This document shows, in pieces, positions 11,114-21,865 of a stretch of DNA of 24,339 nucleotides. How positions within the stretch are numbered: position 1 is the first letter of the stretch; every line of letters starts with the position of its first letter. Both the position numbers and the translations under genes were made by a program. This DNA is from Saccoglossus kowalevskii (taxonomy: Eukaryota; Hemichordata; Enteropneusta; Harrimaniidae). The DNA is taken from the NCBI RefSeq assembly GCF_000003605.2, contig NW_003140975.1, positions 1-24,339 of the forward strand, written 5' to 3'. The notes under the pieces were generated by a model. The model searched no databases and was not told where the DNA came from. It saw nothing but the letters and a program-made list of their open reading frames with translations.

Positions 11114-11538
11114 TGTTTTACATTCACTCATGTCAGTTTCTAGCCCACCTTTTGCATGTACAATGTTTTACATTCACTCATGTCTGTTTCCAGCCCACCT
11201 TTTGCATGTACAATGTTTTACATTCACTCATGTCAGTTTCCAGCCCACCTTTTGCATGTACAATGTTTTACATTCACTCATGCTAGTTTGTAATCCACCT
11301 TTTGTATGTACAATGTTTTACATTCACTCATGCTAGTTTCTAGTCCACCTTTTGCATGTACAATGTTTTACATTCACTCATGTCAGTTTCGAGCCCACCT
11401 TTTGCATGTACAATGTTTTACATTCACTCATGCTAGTTTGTAGCCCACATTTTGCATGTACAATGTTTTACATTCACTCATGTTAGTTTGTAGTCCACCT
11501 TTTGCATGTACAATGTTTTACATTCACTCATGTCAGTT
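11114..11538 (+). repeat. Duplicated block, partner 1-425
   Basis: Second copy of the block at the left edge of the window. GTCTGTTTCCAG near 11182, GTAATCCACC near 11290, TTTCGAG near 11388 and GCCCACATTTTG near 11443 keep the same spacing. This copy has an ordinary unit where the window's first nine bases are divergent, so those bases are not a feature of the block. Confidence 0.8.
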
Positions 11539-11655
11539 TCTAGCCCACCTTTTGCATGTACAATGTTTTACATTCACTCATGTCAGTTTCTAGTCCACCT
11601 TTTGCATGTACAATGTTTTACATTCACTCATGCTAGTTTGTAGTCCACCGTTTGC

Positions 11656-12060
11656 ATGTACAATATTTTACATTCACTCATGTCAGTTTCTAGCCTACCT
11701 TTTGCATGTACAATGTTTTACATTCACTCATGTCAGTTTCCAGTTCACCTTTTGCATGTACAATATTTTACATTCACTCATGTCAGTTTCTCGTCCACCT
11801 TTTGCATGTACAATGTTTTAGATTCACTCATGTCAGTTTCCAGCCCACCTTTTGCATGTACAATATTTTACATTCACTCATGTCAGTTTCTAGCCCACCT
11901 TTTGCATGTACAATGTTTTACATTCACTCATGTCAGTTTCCAGTTCACCTTTTGCATGTACAATGTTTTACATTCACTCATGTCAGTTTCTCGTCCACCT
12001 TTTGCATGTACAATGTTTTAAATTCACTCATGTCAGTTTCTAGCCCACCTATTGCATGTA
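11656..12060 (+). repeat. 200-bp duplication with TTTCTCG and ACAATATTTTAC units, partner 22263-22507
   Basis: Four-unit sets with TTCCAGTTCACC followed by TTTCTCGTCC occur at about 11740-11800 and again at 11940-12000, 200 bp apart. The first set, with ACAATATTTTAC and TTTCTCGTCC, recurs at offset 10607 near 22263-22507. TTTCTCG introduces a CpG and was noticed only in these three places. Confidence 0.75.
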
Positions 12061-12647
12061 TAATGTTTTACATTCACTCATGTCAGTTTCTAGCCCACCT
12101 TTTGCATGTACAATGTTTTACATTCACTCATGTTAGTTTCTAGCCCACGTTTTGCATGTACAATGTTTTACATTCACTCATGCTAGTTTGTAGTCCACCT
12201 TTTGCATGTACAATGTTTTACATTCACTCATGCTAGTTTGTAGTCCACCTTTTGTATGTACAATTTTTTACATTCACTCATGTCAGCTTCCAACCCAACT
12301 TTTGCATATATGTTTTACATTCACTCATGCTAGTTTGTAGTCCACCTTTTGTATGTACAATGTTTTACATTTACTCATGTCAGTTTCCAGCCCACCTTTT
12401 GCATATATGTTTTACATTCACTCATGCTAGTTTGTAGTCCACCTTTTGCATGTACAATGTTTTACATTCACTCATGTCAGTTTGTAGCCCACCTTTTGCA
12501 TGTACAATGTTTTACATTCGTACATGCTAATTTCTAGCCCACCTTTTGCATGTACATTGTTTTACATTCACTCATGCTAGTTTGTAGTCCACCTTTTGCA
12601 TGTACAATGTTTTACATTCACTCATGTCAGTTTCTAGCGCACCTTTT
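12007..12647 (+). repeat. Block containing module M copy 3, partners 2580-3520 and about 4675-5315
   Basis: Starts with CCTATTGCATG near 12048 and GCCCACGTTTTG near 12144, then module M from 12238 with 47-bp CATATATG units near 12306 and 12403, ending with CATTCGTACATGCTAATTT near 12516. Module parts match 3125 onward at offset 9127 and 4920 onward at offset 7332. Like the copy at 3111 it has CAACTTTTGCATATATG, which the copy at 4906 lacks. Confidence 0.85.
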
Positions 12648-12649
12648 GC

Positions 12650-12975
12650 ATGTACAATGTTTTACATTCACTCATGCCAGTTTGTAGTCCACCTTTTGCA
12701 TGTACAATGTTTTACATTCACTGATGCTAGTTTGTAGTCCACCTTTTGCATGTACATTGTTTTACATTCACTCATGCTAGTTTGTAGTCCACCTTTTGCA
12801 TGTACAATGTTTTACATTCACTCATGTCAGTTTGTAGTCCACCTTTTGCGTGTATAATTATTTACATTCACTCATGTCAATTTTCTACCCCACCTTTTGC
12901 ATGAACAATGTTTTACATTCACTCATGTCAATATCTACCCACCTTTTGCATGTACAAGTTTACATTCACTCATGT
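12650..12975 (+). repeat. Irregular stretch with clustered indels
   Basis: Up to 12850 the units resemble 9610-9810 (GCCAGTTTG, CACTGATGC, then TTTTGCGTGTATAATTATT). From about 12878 three consecutive units each carry an indel: GTCAATTTTCTACCCCACC (+1 bp), GTCAATATCTACCCACC (-1 bp) and GTACAAGTTTAC (-2 bp). ATGAACAATG near 12901 is also unusual. This is the only place where I saw indels in neighbouring units that are not the 47-bp form. Confidence 0.8.
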
Positions 12976-13019
12976 CAGTTTCTAGCCCACCTTTTGCATG
13001 TACAATGTTTTACATTCAC

Positions 13020-15340
13020 TCATGCTAGTTTGTAGTCCACCTTTTGTATGAACAATGTTTTACATTCACTCATGTCAGTTTCTAGCCAACCTTTTGCATG
13101 TACATTGTTTTACATTTACTCATGCTAGTTTGCAGTCCACCTTTTGCATGTACAATGTTTTACATTCACTCAAGACAGTTTGTAGTCCACCTTTTGCATG
13201 TACAATATTTTACATTCACTCATGTCAGTTTCTAGCCCACCTTTTGCATGTACAATGTTTTACATTCACTCATGTCAGTTTCCAGCCCACCTTTTGCATG
13301 TACATTGTTTTACATTCACTCATGCTAGTTTGTAGTCCACCTTTTGCATGTACATTGTTTTACATTCACTCATGTCAGTTTCTAGCCCACCTTTTGCATG
13401 TACAATGTTTTACATTCACTCATGTCAGTTTCTAGCCCACCTTTTGCATGTACATTGTTTTACACTCACTCATGCTAGTTTGTAGTCCACCTTTTGCATG
13501 TACAATGTTTTACATTCACTCATGTCAGTTTGTAGTCCACCTTTTGCATGTACATTGTTTTACATTCACTCATGCTAGTTTGTAGTCCACCTTTTGCATG
13601 TATAATTATTTACATTCACTCATGCTAGTTTCTAGCCCAAATTTTGCATGTACAATGTTTTACATTCACTCATGCTAGTTTGTAGTCCACCTTTTGCACG
13701 TACATTGTTTTACATTCACTCATGTCAGTTTCTAGCCCACCTTTTGCATGTACAATGTTTTACATTCACTCATGTCAGTTTCTAGCCCACCTTTTGCATG
13801 TACATTGTTTTACATTCACTCATGCTAGTTTGTAGTCCACATTTTGCATGTACAATGTTTTACATTCACTCATGTCAGTTTCTAGCCCACCTTTTGCATG
13901 TACATTGTTTTACATTCACTCATGCTAGTTTGTAGTCCACCTTTTGCATGTACAATGTCTTACATTCACTCATGTCAGTTTGTAGTCCACCTTTTGCATG
14001 TACAATGTTTTACATTCACTCATGCTAGTTTGTAGTCCACCTTTTGTATGTACAATGTTTTACATTCACTCATGCTAGTTTGTAGTCCACCTTTTGCATG
14101 TACATTGTTTTACATTCACTCATGCTAGTTTGTAGTCCACCTTTTGTATGTACAATGTTTTACATTCACTCATGCTAGTTTGTAGTCCACCTTTTGCATG
14201 TACATTGTTTTACATTCACTCATGCTAGTTGTAGTCCACCTTTTGCATGTACAATGTTTTACATTCACTCATGTTCGTTTCTAGCCCACCTTTTGCATGT
14301 AAAATGTTTTACATTCACTCATGTCAGTTTCCAGCCCACCTTTTGCATGTACAATGTTTTACATTCACTCATGCTAGTTTGTAGTCCACCTTTAGCATGT
14401 ACATTGTTTTACATTCACTCATGCTAGTTTGTAGTCCACCTTTTGCATGTACAATGTTTTACATTCACTCATGTCAGTTTCTAGCCCACCTTTTGCATGT
14501 ACAATGTTTTACATTCACTCATGCTAGTTTCCAGCCCACCTTTTGCATGTACAATGTTTTAGATTCACTCATGTCAGTTTCCAGCCCACCTTTTGCATGT
14601 ACAATGTTTTACATTCACTCATGTAAGTTTCCAGCCCACCTTTTGCATGTACAATGTTTTACATTCACTCATGCTAGTTTGTAGTCCACCTTTTGTATGT
14701 ACAATATTTTACATTCACTCATGCTAGTTTGTAGTCCACCTTTTGCATGTACAATGTTTTACATTCACTCATGTCTGTTTCCAGTCCACCTTTTCCATGT
14801 ACAATGTTTTACATTCACTCATGTCAGTTTCCAGTCCACCTTTTCCATGTACAATGTTTTACATTCACTCATGTCAGTTTGTAGTCCACCTTTTGCATGT
14901 ACAATGTTTTACATTCACTCATGTCAGTTTCTAGCCCACCTTTTGCATGTACATTGTTTTACAGTCACTCATGCTAGTTTGTAGTCCACCTTTTGCATGT
15001 ACATTGTTTTACATTCACTCATGCTAGTTTCTAGCCCAAATTTTGCATGTACAATGTTTTACATTCACTCATGCTAGTTTGTAGTCCACCTTTTGCACGT
15101 ACATTGTTTTACATTCACTCATGTCAGTTTCTAGCCCACCTTTTGCATGTACAATGTTTTACATTCACTCATGTCAGTTTCTAGCCCACCTTTTGCATGT
15201 ACATTGTTTTACATTCACTCATGCTAGTTTGTAGTCCACATTTTGCATGTACAATGTTTTACATTCACTCATGTCAGTTTCTAGCCCACCTTTTGCATGT
15301 ACATTGTTTTACACTCACTCATGCTATTTTTGTAGTCCAC
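13020..15340 (+). repeat. Mixed A/B domain with internal 1399-bp duplication
   Basis: A and B units alternate, with frequent ACATTG. TAGCCCAAATTTTG near 13633 and TTTTGCACGTAC near 13693 reappear near 15032 and 15092, offset 1399, linking 13600-13920 with 14999-15320. A 49-bp CTAGTTGTAG unit lies near 14227 and a 51-bp unit with CTATTTTTGTAG near 15325. Other private forms are TTCACTCAAGACAG near 13168, TGTAAAATG near 14298, CACCTTTAGC near 14390 and TTTTACAGTC near 14958. Confidence 0.72.
14696..14866 (+). repeat. Duplicated block, partner 1230-1400
   Basis: TATGTACAATATTTTAC, a B unit, GTCTGTTTCCAGTCC and two CCTTTTCCATG units follow one another here as at 1230, offset 13466. A TATGTACAATATTTTAC unit followed by a B unit also occurs near 16395, at the end of the 16071 duplication. 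Confidence 0.72.
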
Positions 15341-16078
15341 CTTTTGCATGTACAATGTTTTACATTCACTCATGTCAGTTTGTAGTCCACCTTTTGCATG
15401 TACAATGTTTTACATTCACTCATGTCAGTTTCTAGCCCACCTTTTGCATGTACATTGTTTTACATTCACTCATGCTAGTTTGTAGTCCACCTTTTGCATG
15501 TACATTGTTTTACATTCACTAATGCTAGTTTCTAGCCCACCTTTTGCATGTACAATGTTTTACATTCACTCATGCTAGTTTGTAGTCCACCTTTTGCATG
15601 TACATTGTTTTACATTCACTCATGCTAGTTTGTAGTCCACCTTTTGCATGTACAATGTTTTACATTCACTCATGTCAGTTTGTAGTCCACCTTTTGCATG
15701 TACAATGTTTTACATTCACTCATGCAAGTTTGTAGTCCACCTTTTGAATGTACAATGTTTTACATTCACTCATGCTAGTTTGTAGTCCACCTTTTGCATG
15801 TACATTGTTTTACATTCACTCATGCTAGTTTGTAGTCCACCTTTTGTATGTACAATGTTTTACATTCACTCATGCTAGTTTGTAGTCCACCTTTTGCATG
15901 TACATTGTTTTACATTCACTCATGCTAGTTGTAGTCCACCTTTTGCATGTACATTGTTTTACATTCACTCATGCTAGTTTGTAGTCCACCTTTTGCATGT
16001 ACAATGTTTTACATTCACTCATGTCAATTTCTAGCCCACCTTTTGCATGTACAATGTTTTACATTCACTCATGCTAGT
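15340..16078 (+). repeat. B-rich stretch ending in a copy of 2150-2560
   Basis: B units dominate, with CACTAATGC near 15518. The block 15668-16078 matches 2150-2560 at offset 13518 through CATGCAAG (15721), TTTTGAATG (15743), CTAGTTGTAG (15925) and GTCAATTTCTAG (16023). The 49-bp unit keeps its single-base deletion in both copies. Confidence 0.78.
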
Positions 16079-16370
16079 TTCCAGCCCACCTTTTGCATGT
16101 ACAATGTTTTAGATTCACTCATGTCAGTTTCCAGCCCACCTTTTGCATGTACAATGTTTTACATTCACTCATGTCAGTTTCTAGCCCACCTTTTGCATGT
16201 ACAATGTTTTACATTCACTCATGCTAGTTTCCAGCCCACCTTTTGCATGTACAATGTTTTAGATTCACTCATGTCAGTTTCCAGCCCACCTTTTGCATGT
16301 ACAATGTTTTACATTCACTCATGTCAGTTTCCAGCCCACCTTTTGCATGTACAATGTTTTACATTCACTC
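16071..16370 (+). repeat. 150-bp trimer duplicated in tandem
   Basis: GCTAGTTTCCAG, then TTTTAGATTC with GTCAGTTTCCAG, then a third GTCAG unit form a trio at 16071-16220, repeated at 16221-16370. One copy, at offset 1550, lies at 14521-14690. TTTTAGATTC is rare elsewhere (one more near 11819). The two tandem copies differ mainly in the third unit (TTTCTAG against TTTCCAG). Confidence 0.82.
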
Positions 16371-16690
16371 ATGCTAGTTTGTAGTCCACCTTTTGTATGT
16401 ACAATATTTTACATTCACTCATGCTAGTTTGTAGTCCACCTTTTGCATGTACAATGTTTTACATTCACTCATGTCAGTTTCCAGTCCACCTTTTGCATGT
16501 ACAATGTTTTACATTCACTCATGTCAGTTTGCTGCCCACCTTTTGCATGTACAATGTTTTACATTCGTACATGCTAATTTCTAGCCCACCTTTTGCATGT
16601 ACATTGTTTTACATTCACTCATGCTAGTTTGTAGTCCACCTTTTGCATGTACAATGTTTTACATTCACTCATGTCAGTTTCTAGCGCACC
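16370..16690 (+). repeat. Linker with a lone GTACATGCTAATTT unit
   Basis: TATGTACAATATTTTAC and a B unit are followed by GTTTGCTGCCC near 16528 and CATTCGTACATGCTAATTT near 16564. The GTACATGCTAATTT form usually closes module M, but here no CATATATG short units precede it. It is probably a remnant of a truncated module. Confidence 0.65.
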
Positions 16691-18200
16691 TTTTGCATGC
16701 ACAATGTTTTACATTCACTCATGTCAGTTTCCAGCCCACCTTTTGCATGTATGTTTTACATTCACTCATGCTAGTTTCTAGTCCACATTTTGCATGTACA
16801 ATGTTTTACATTCACTCATGTCAGTTTCTAGCCCACCTTTTGCATGTACAATGTTTTACATTCACTCATGCTAGTTTGTAGTCCACCTTTTGCATGTACA
16901 TTGTTTTACATTCACTCATGTCAGTTTCTAGCCCACCTTTTGCATGTACAATGTTTTACATTCACTCATGTCAGTTTCTAGCCCACCTTTTGCATGTACA
17001 TTGTTTTACATTCACTCATGCTAGTTTGTAGTCCACCTTTTGCATGTACAATGTTTTACATTCACTCATGTCAGTTTCTAGCCCACCTTTTGCATGTACA
17101 TTGTTTTACATTCACACATGCTAGTTTGTAGTCCACCTTTTGTATGTACAATGTTTTACATTCACTCATGCTAGTTTGTAGTCCACCTTTTGCATGTACA
17201 TTGTTTTACATTCACTCATGCTAGTTTGTAGTCCACCTTTTGCATGTATAATTATTTACATTCACTCATGTCAGTTTCCAGCCCACCTTTTGCATGTACA
17301 ATGTTTTACATTCACTCATGCTAGTTTGTAGTGCACCTTTTGCATGTACAATGTTTTACATTCAATCATGTCAGTTTCCAGCCCACCTTTTTCATGTACA
17401 TTGTTTTACATTCACTCATGTCAGTTTCTAGCCCACCTTTTGCATGCACAATGTTTTACATTCACTCATGTCAGTTTCCAGCCCACCTTTTGCATGTATG
17501 TTTTACATTCACTCATGCTAGTTTCTAGTCCACATTTTGCATGTACAATGTTTTACATTCACTCATGTCAGTTTCTAGCCCACCTTTTGCATGTACAATG
17601 TTTTACATTCACTCATGCTAGTTTGTAGTCCACCTTTTGCATGTACATTGTTTTACATTCACTCATGTCAGTTTCTAGCCCACCTTTTGCATGTACAATG
17701 TTTTACATTCACTCATGTCAGTTTCTAGCCCACCTTTTGCATGTACATTGTTTTACATTCACTCATGCTAGTTTGTAGTCCACCTTTTGCATGTACAATG
17801 TTTTACATTCACTCATGTCAGTTTGTAGTCCACCTTTTGCATGTACAATGTTTTACATTCACTCATGTCAGTTTCTAGCCCACCTTTTGCATGTACATTG
17901 TTTTACATTCACACATGCTAGTTTGTAGTCCACCTTTTGTATGTACAATGTTTTACATTCACTCATGCTAGTTTGTAGTCCACCTTTTGCATGTACATTG
18001 TTTTACATTCACTCATGCTAGTTTGTAGTCCACCTTTTGCATGTATAATTATTTACATTCACTCATGTCAGTTTCCAGCCCACCTTTTGCATGTACAATG
18101 TTTTACATTCACTCATGCTAGTTTGTAGTGCACCTTTTGCATGTACAATGTTTTACATTCAATCATGTCAGTTTCCAGCCCACCTTTTTCATGTACATTG
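16690..18200 (+). repeat. Direct tandem duplication of a 0.75-kb block
   Basis: TTTTGCATGCAC at 16691 recurs at 17440 (offset 747), as do the 47-bp unit near 16748/17497 and the CCACATTTTG unit after it. Further on, TTCACACATG at 17111/17908, ATAATTAT near 17247/18045 and GTAGTGCACC near 17331/18128 match at offset 797. One extra unit was therefore gained inside the second copy, probably near 17820-17870. The first copy's 3' end abuts the second copy's start, so this is a true head-to-tail duplication. Confidence 0.87.
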
Positions 18201-18786
18201 TTTTACATTCACTCATGTCAGTTTCTAGCCCACCTTTTGCATGTACAATGTTTTACATTCACTCATGACAGTTTGTAGTTCACCTTTTGCATGTACAATG
18301 TTTTACATTCACTCATGTCAGTTACTAGCCCACCTTTTGCATGTACAATGTTTTACATTCACTCATGCTAGTTTGTAGTCCACCTTTTGCATGTACAATG
18401 TTTTACATTCACTCATGTCAGTTTCTAGCCCACCTTTTGCATGTACAATGTTTTACATTCACTCATCCTAGTTTCTAGTCCACCTTTTGCATGTACAATG
18501 TTTTAAATTCACTCATGTCAGTTTCAAGTCCACAGTTTCCATGTACAATGTTTTACATTCACTCATGTCAGTTTCTAGTCCAACGTTTGCATGTACAATG
18601 TTTTACATTCACTCATGCTAGTTTCTAGTCCACCTTTTGCATGTACAATGTTTTAAATTCACTCATGTCAGTTTCTAGTCCACAGTTTCCATGTACAATG
18701 TTTTACATTCACTCATGTCAGTTTGTAGTCCACCTTTTGCATGTACAATTATTTACATTCACTCATGTTAGTTTCTAGCCCACCTT
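18200..18786 (+). repeat. Stretch with a 150-bp duplication around CCACAGTTTCC
   Basis: CCACAGTTTCC at 18530 and 18680, each preceded by TTTTAAATTC, sit 150 bp apart and define two three-unit copies at about 18470-18619 and 18620-18769. These are relatives of the TTTTAAATTC plus CCGTTTCC units of the K sub-block, with one further change. Other forms are CATGACAG near 18265, GTTACTAG near 18321, CATCCTAG near 18465 and ACAATTATTTAC near 18747. Confidence 0.75.
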
Positions 18787-19274
18787 TTGCATGTACAATG
18801 TTTTACATTCACTCATGTTAGTTTCTAGCCCACCTTTTACATGTACAATGTTTTGCATTCACTCATGTCAGTTTCCAGCCCACCTTTTGCATGTATTGTT
18901 TACATTCACTCATGCTAGTTTGTAGTCCACCTTTTGCATGTACAATGTTTTACATTCACTCATGTCAGTTTCCAGCCCACCTTTTGCATGTATGTTTTAC
19001 ATTCACTCATGCTAGTTTCTAGTCCACCGTTTGCATGTACAATGTTTTACATTCACTCATGTCAGTTTCTAGCCCACCTTTTGCATGTATAATGTTTTAC
19101 ATTCACTCATGCTAGTTTGTAGTCCACCTTTTGCATGTATATTGTTTTACATTCACTCATGTCAGTTTCTAGCCCACCTTTTGCATGTACAATGTTTTAC
19201 ATTCACTCATGTCAGTTTCTAGCCCACCTTTTGTATGCACATTGTTTTACATTCACTCATGCTAGTTTGTAGTC
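18787..19274 (+). repeat. Duplicated block, partner 783-1270
   Basis: Contains TTTTGCATTC near 18851, the short unit with GTATTGTTTAC near 18893 and the GTATG short unit near 18990, in the order and spacing seen at 783 (offset 18004). This is the most widely separated pair found. Private changes include CCTTTTACATG near 18833, GTATAATG near 19087 and GTATATTG near 19137. Confidence 0.8.
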
Positions 19275-19384
19275 CACCTTTTGCATGTACAATGTTTTAC
19301 ATTCACTCATGTCAGTTTGTAGTCCACCTTTTGCATGTACAATGTTTTACATTCACTCATGTCAGTTTCTAGCCCACCTTTTGT

Positions 19385-19790
19385 ATGAACATTGTTTTAC
19401 ATTCACTCATGCTAGTTTGTAGTCCACCGTTTGCATGTACAATGTTTTACATTCACTCATGTCAGTTTCTAGCCCACCTTTTGCATGTACAATGTTTTAC
19501 ATTCACTCATGTCAGTTTCCAGTTCACCTTTTGCATGTACAATGTTTTACATTCACTCATGTCAGTTTCTAGTCCACCTTTTGCATGTACAATGTTTTAA
19601 ATTCACTCATGTCAGTTTCTAGTCCACCGTTTCCATGTACAATGTTTTACATTCACTCATGTCAGTTTCTAGTCCACCGTTTGCATGTACAATATTTTAC
19701 ATTGCCTCATGTCAGTTTGTAGTCCACCTTTTGCATGTATAATTATTTACATTCACTCATGTCAGTTTCTAGCCCACCTTTTGCATGTAC
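19385..19790 (+). repeat. Third copy of the 5323-5693 segment
   Basis: ATGAACATTG, a B unit with CCGTTTGC, TTCCAGTTCACC, TTTTAAATTC with CCGTTTCC, ACAATATTTTACATTGCCTC and ATAATTAT (near 19739) follow in the order found at 5318 and 7412, offset 14067 from the first. It has TTTTGCATG where the others have TTTTGAATG, and CCTTTTGCATG where they have CCTTTTCCATG. Confidence 0.78.
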
Positions 19791-20275
19791 AGTGTTTTAC
19801 ATTCACTCATGTTAGTTTCTAGCCCACCTTTTGCATGTACAATATTTTGCATTCACTCATGTCAGTTTCCAGCCCACCTTTTGCATGTATGCTTTACATT
19901 CACTCATGCTAGTTTGTAGTCCACCTTTTGCATGTACAATGTTTTACATTCACTCATGTCAGTTTCCAGCCCACCTTTTGCATGTATGTTTTACATTCAC
20001 TCATGCTAATTTCTAGCCCACCTTTTGCATGTACATTGTTTTACATTCACTCATGTTAGTTTGTAGTCCACCTTTTGCATGTACAATGTTTTACATTCAC
20101 TCATGTCAGTTTCTAGCGCACCTTTTGCATGTACATTGTTTTACATTCACTCATGCTAGTTTGTAGTCCACCGTTTGCATGTACAATGTTTTACATTCAC
20201 TCATGTCAGTTTCTAGCCCACCTTTTGAATGTACAATGTTTTACATTCACTCATGTCAGTTTCCAGTTCACCTTT
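19790..20275 (+). repeat. Short-unit pair plus a copy of 5189-5464
   Basis: ACAGTG near 19790, TTTTGCATTC near 19848 and 47-bp units near 19888 (GTATGCTTTAC) and 19985 are again 97 bp apart. From about 20000 the units CATGCTAATTTCTAG, TTTCTAGCGCACC with ACATTG, a B unit with CCGTTTGC and TTTTGAATG match 5189-5464 at offset 14811. The run ends in CACCTTTGCATG near 20271, a 49-bp unit that has lost one T. Confidence 0.72.
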
Positions 20276-20329
20276 GCATGTACATTGTTTTACATTCACT
20301 CATGCTAGTTTGTAGTCCACCTTTTGCAT

Positions 20330-20810
20330 GTACAATGTTTTACATTCACTCATGTTAGTGTGTAGTCCACCTTTTGTATGTACAATGTTTTACATTCACT
20401 CATGTCAGTTCCCAGCCCACCTTTTGCATATATGCTTTACATTCACTCATGCTAGTTTGTAGTCCACCTTTTGTATGTACAATTTTTTACATTCACTCAT
20501 GTCAGCTTCCAGCCCAACTTTTGCACATATGTTTTACATTCACTCATGCTAGTTTGTAGTCCACCTTTTGTATGTACAATGTTTTACATTTACTCATGTC
20601 AGTTTCCAGCCCACCTTTTGCATATATGTTTTACATTCACTCATGCTAGTTTGTAGTCCACCTTTTGCATGTACAATGTTTTACATTCACTCATGCCAGT
20701 TTGTAGCCCACCTTTTGCATGTACAATGTTTTACATTCGTACATGCTAATTTCTAGCCCACCTTTTGCATGTACATTGTTTTACATTCACTCATGTCAGT
20801 TTCTAGCCCA
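20330..20810 (+). repeat. Composite module M, copy 4, expanded to three short units
   Basis: Three 47-bp units lie near 20429 (CATATATGCTTTAC), 20525 (CACATATG) and 20625 (CATATATG), about 97 bp apart, where copies 1 to 3 have two. From 20471 onward it matches 3125 onward at offset 17346, up to CATTCGTACATGCTAATTT near 20736. Expansion by one 97-bp dimer is the simplest explanation for the third short unit. Confidence 0.84.
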
Positions 20811-21864
20811 CCTTTTGCATGTACAATGTTTTACATTCACTCATGTCAGTTTCCAGTTCACCTTTTGCATGTACAATGTTTTACATTCACTCATGTCAGT
20901 TTCTAGTCCACCTTTTGCATGTACAATGTTTTACATTCACTCATATCAGTTTCCAGTTAACCTTTTGCATGTACAATGTTTTACATTCACTCATGTCAGT
21001 TTCTAGTCCACCTTTTGCATGTACAATGTTTTACATTGCCTCATGTCAGTTTGTAGTCCACCTTTTGTATGTATAATTATTTACATTCACTCATGTCAGT
21101 TTCTAGCCCACCTTTTGCATGTACAATGTTTTACATTCACTCATGTCAGTTTCTAGCCCACCTTTTGCATGTACAATGTTTTACATTCACTCATGTCAGT
21201 TTCCAGTTCACCTTTTGCATGTACAATGTTTTACATTCACTCGTGTCAGTTTCTAGCCCACCTTTTGCATGTACAATGTTTTACATTCACTCATGCTAGT
21301 TTGTAGTCCACCTTTTGTATGTACAATTGTTTACATTCACTCATGTCAGCTTCCAGCCCAACTTTTGCATATATGTTTTACATTCACTCATGCTAGTTTG
21401 TAGTCCACCTTTTGCATGTACAATGTTTTACATTCACTCATGTCAGTTTGTAGTCCACCTTTTGTATGTACAATGTTTTACATTCACTCATGTCAGTTTC
21501 CAGCCCACCTTTTGCATATATGTTTTACATTCACTCATGCTAGTTTGTAGTCCACCTTTTGCATGTACAATGTTTTACATTCACTCATGTCAGTTTCTAG
21601 CCCACCTTTTGCATGTACAATGTTTTACATTCACTCATGTCAGTTTCCAGTTCACCTTTTGCATGTACAATGTTTTACATTCACTCATGTCAGTTTCTAG
21701 TCCACCTTTTGCATGTACAATGTTTTACATTCACTCATGTCAGTTTCCAGTTAACCTTTTGCATGTACAATGTTTTACATTCACTCATGTCAGTTTCTAG
21801 TCCACCTTTTGCATGTACAATGTTTTACATTGCCTCATGTCAGTTTCTAGTCCACCTTTTGCAT
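20780..21864 (+). repeat. Local duplication at 794 bp: 20780-21070 and 21574-21864
   Basis: Both copies run A, TTCCAGTTCACC, TTTCTAGTCC, CAGTTAACC, TTTCTAGTCC, ACATTGCCTC and then an AATTATT unit, with constant offset 794. Between them lie a second TTCCAGTTCACC, CACTCGTG near 21236 and two CATATATG short units near 21370 and 21514, here separated by three units rather than one. Private changes are CATATCAG near 20943 and CATATATAATTATT near 21863. Confidence 0.82.
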
Positions 21865-21865
21865 A

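Noticed and set aside
21315..21800. Longest + strand open frame (161 codons), and about 70 similar overlapping ones giving a repeating 50-residue cysteine- and histidine-containing peptide
   Set aside because: A 50-bp unit read three times gives a 150-bp, 50-codon period in all three frames, so open frames arise automatically. TAG occurs once in each A unit and twice in each B unit and ends them. No frame is preferred, 1-bp indels are tolerated, and no start context, intron signal or unique flank is present.
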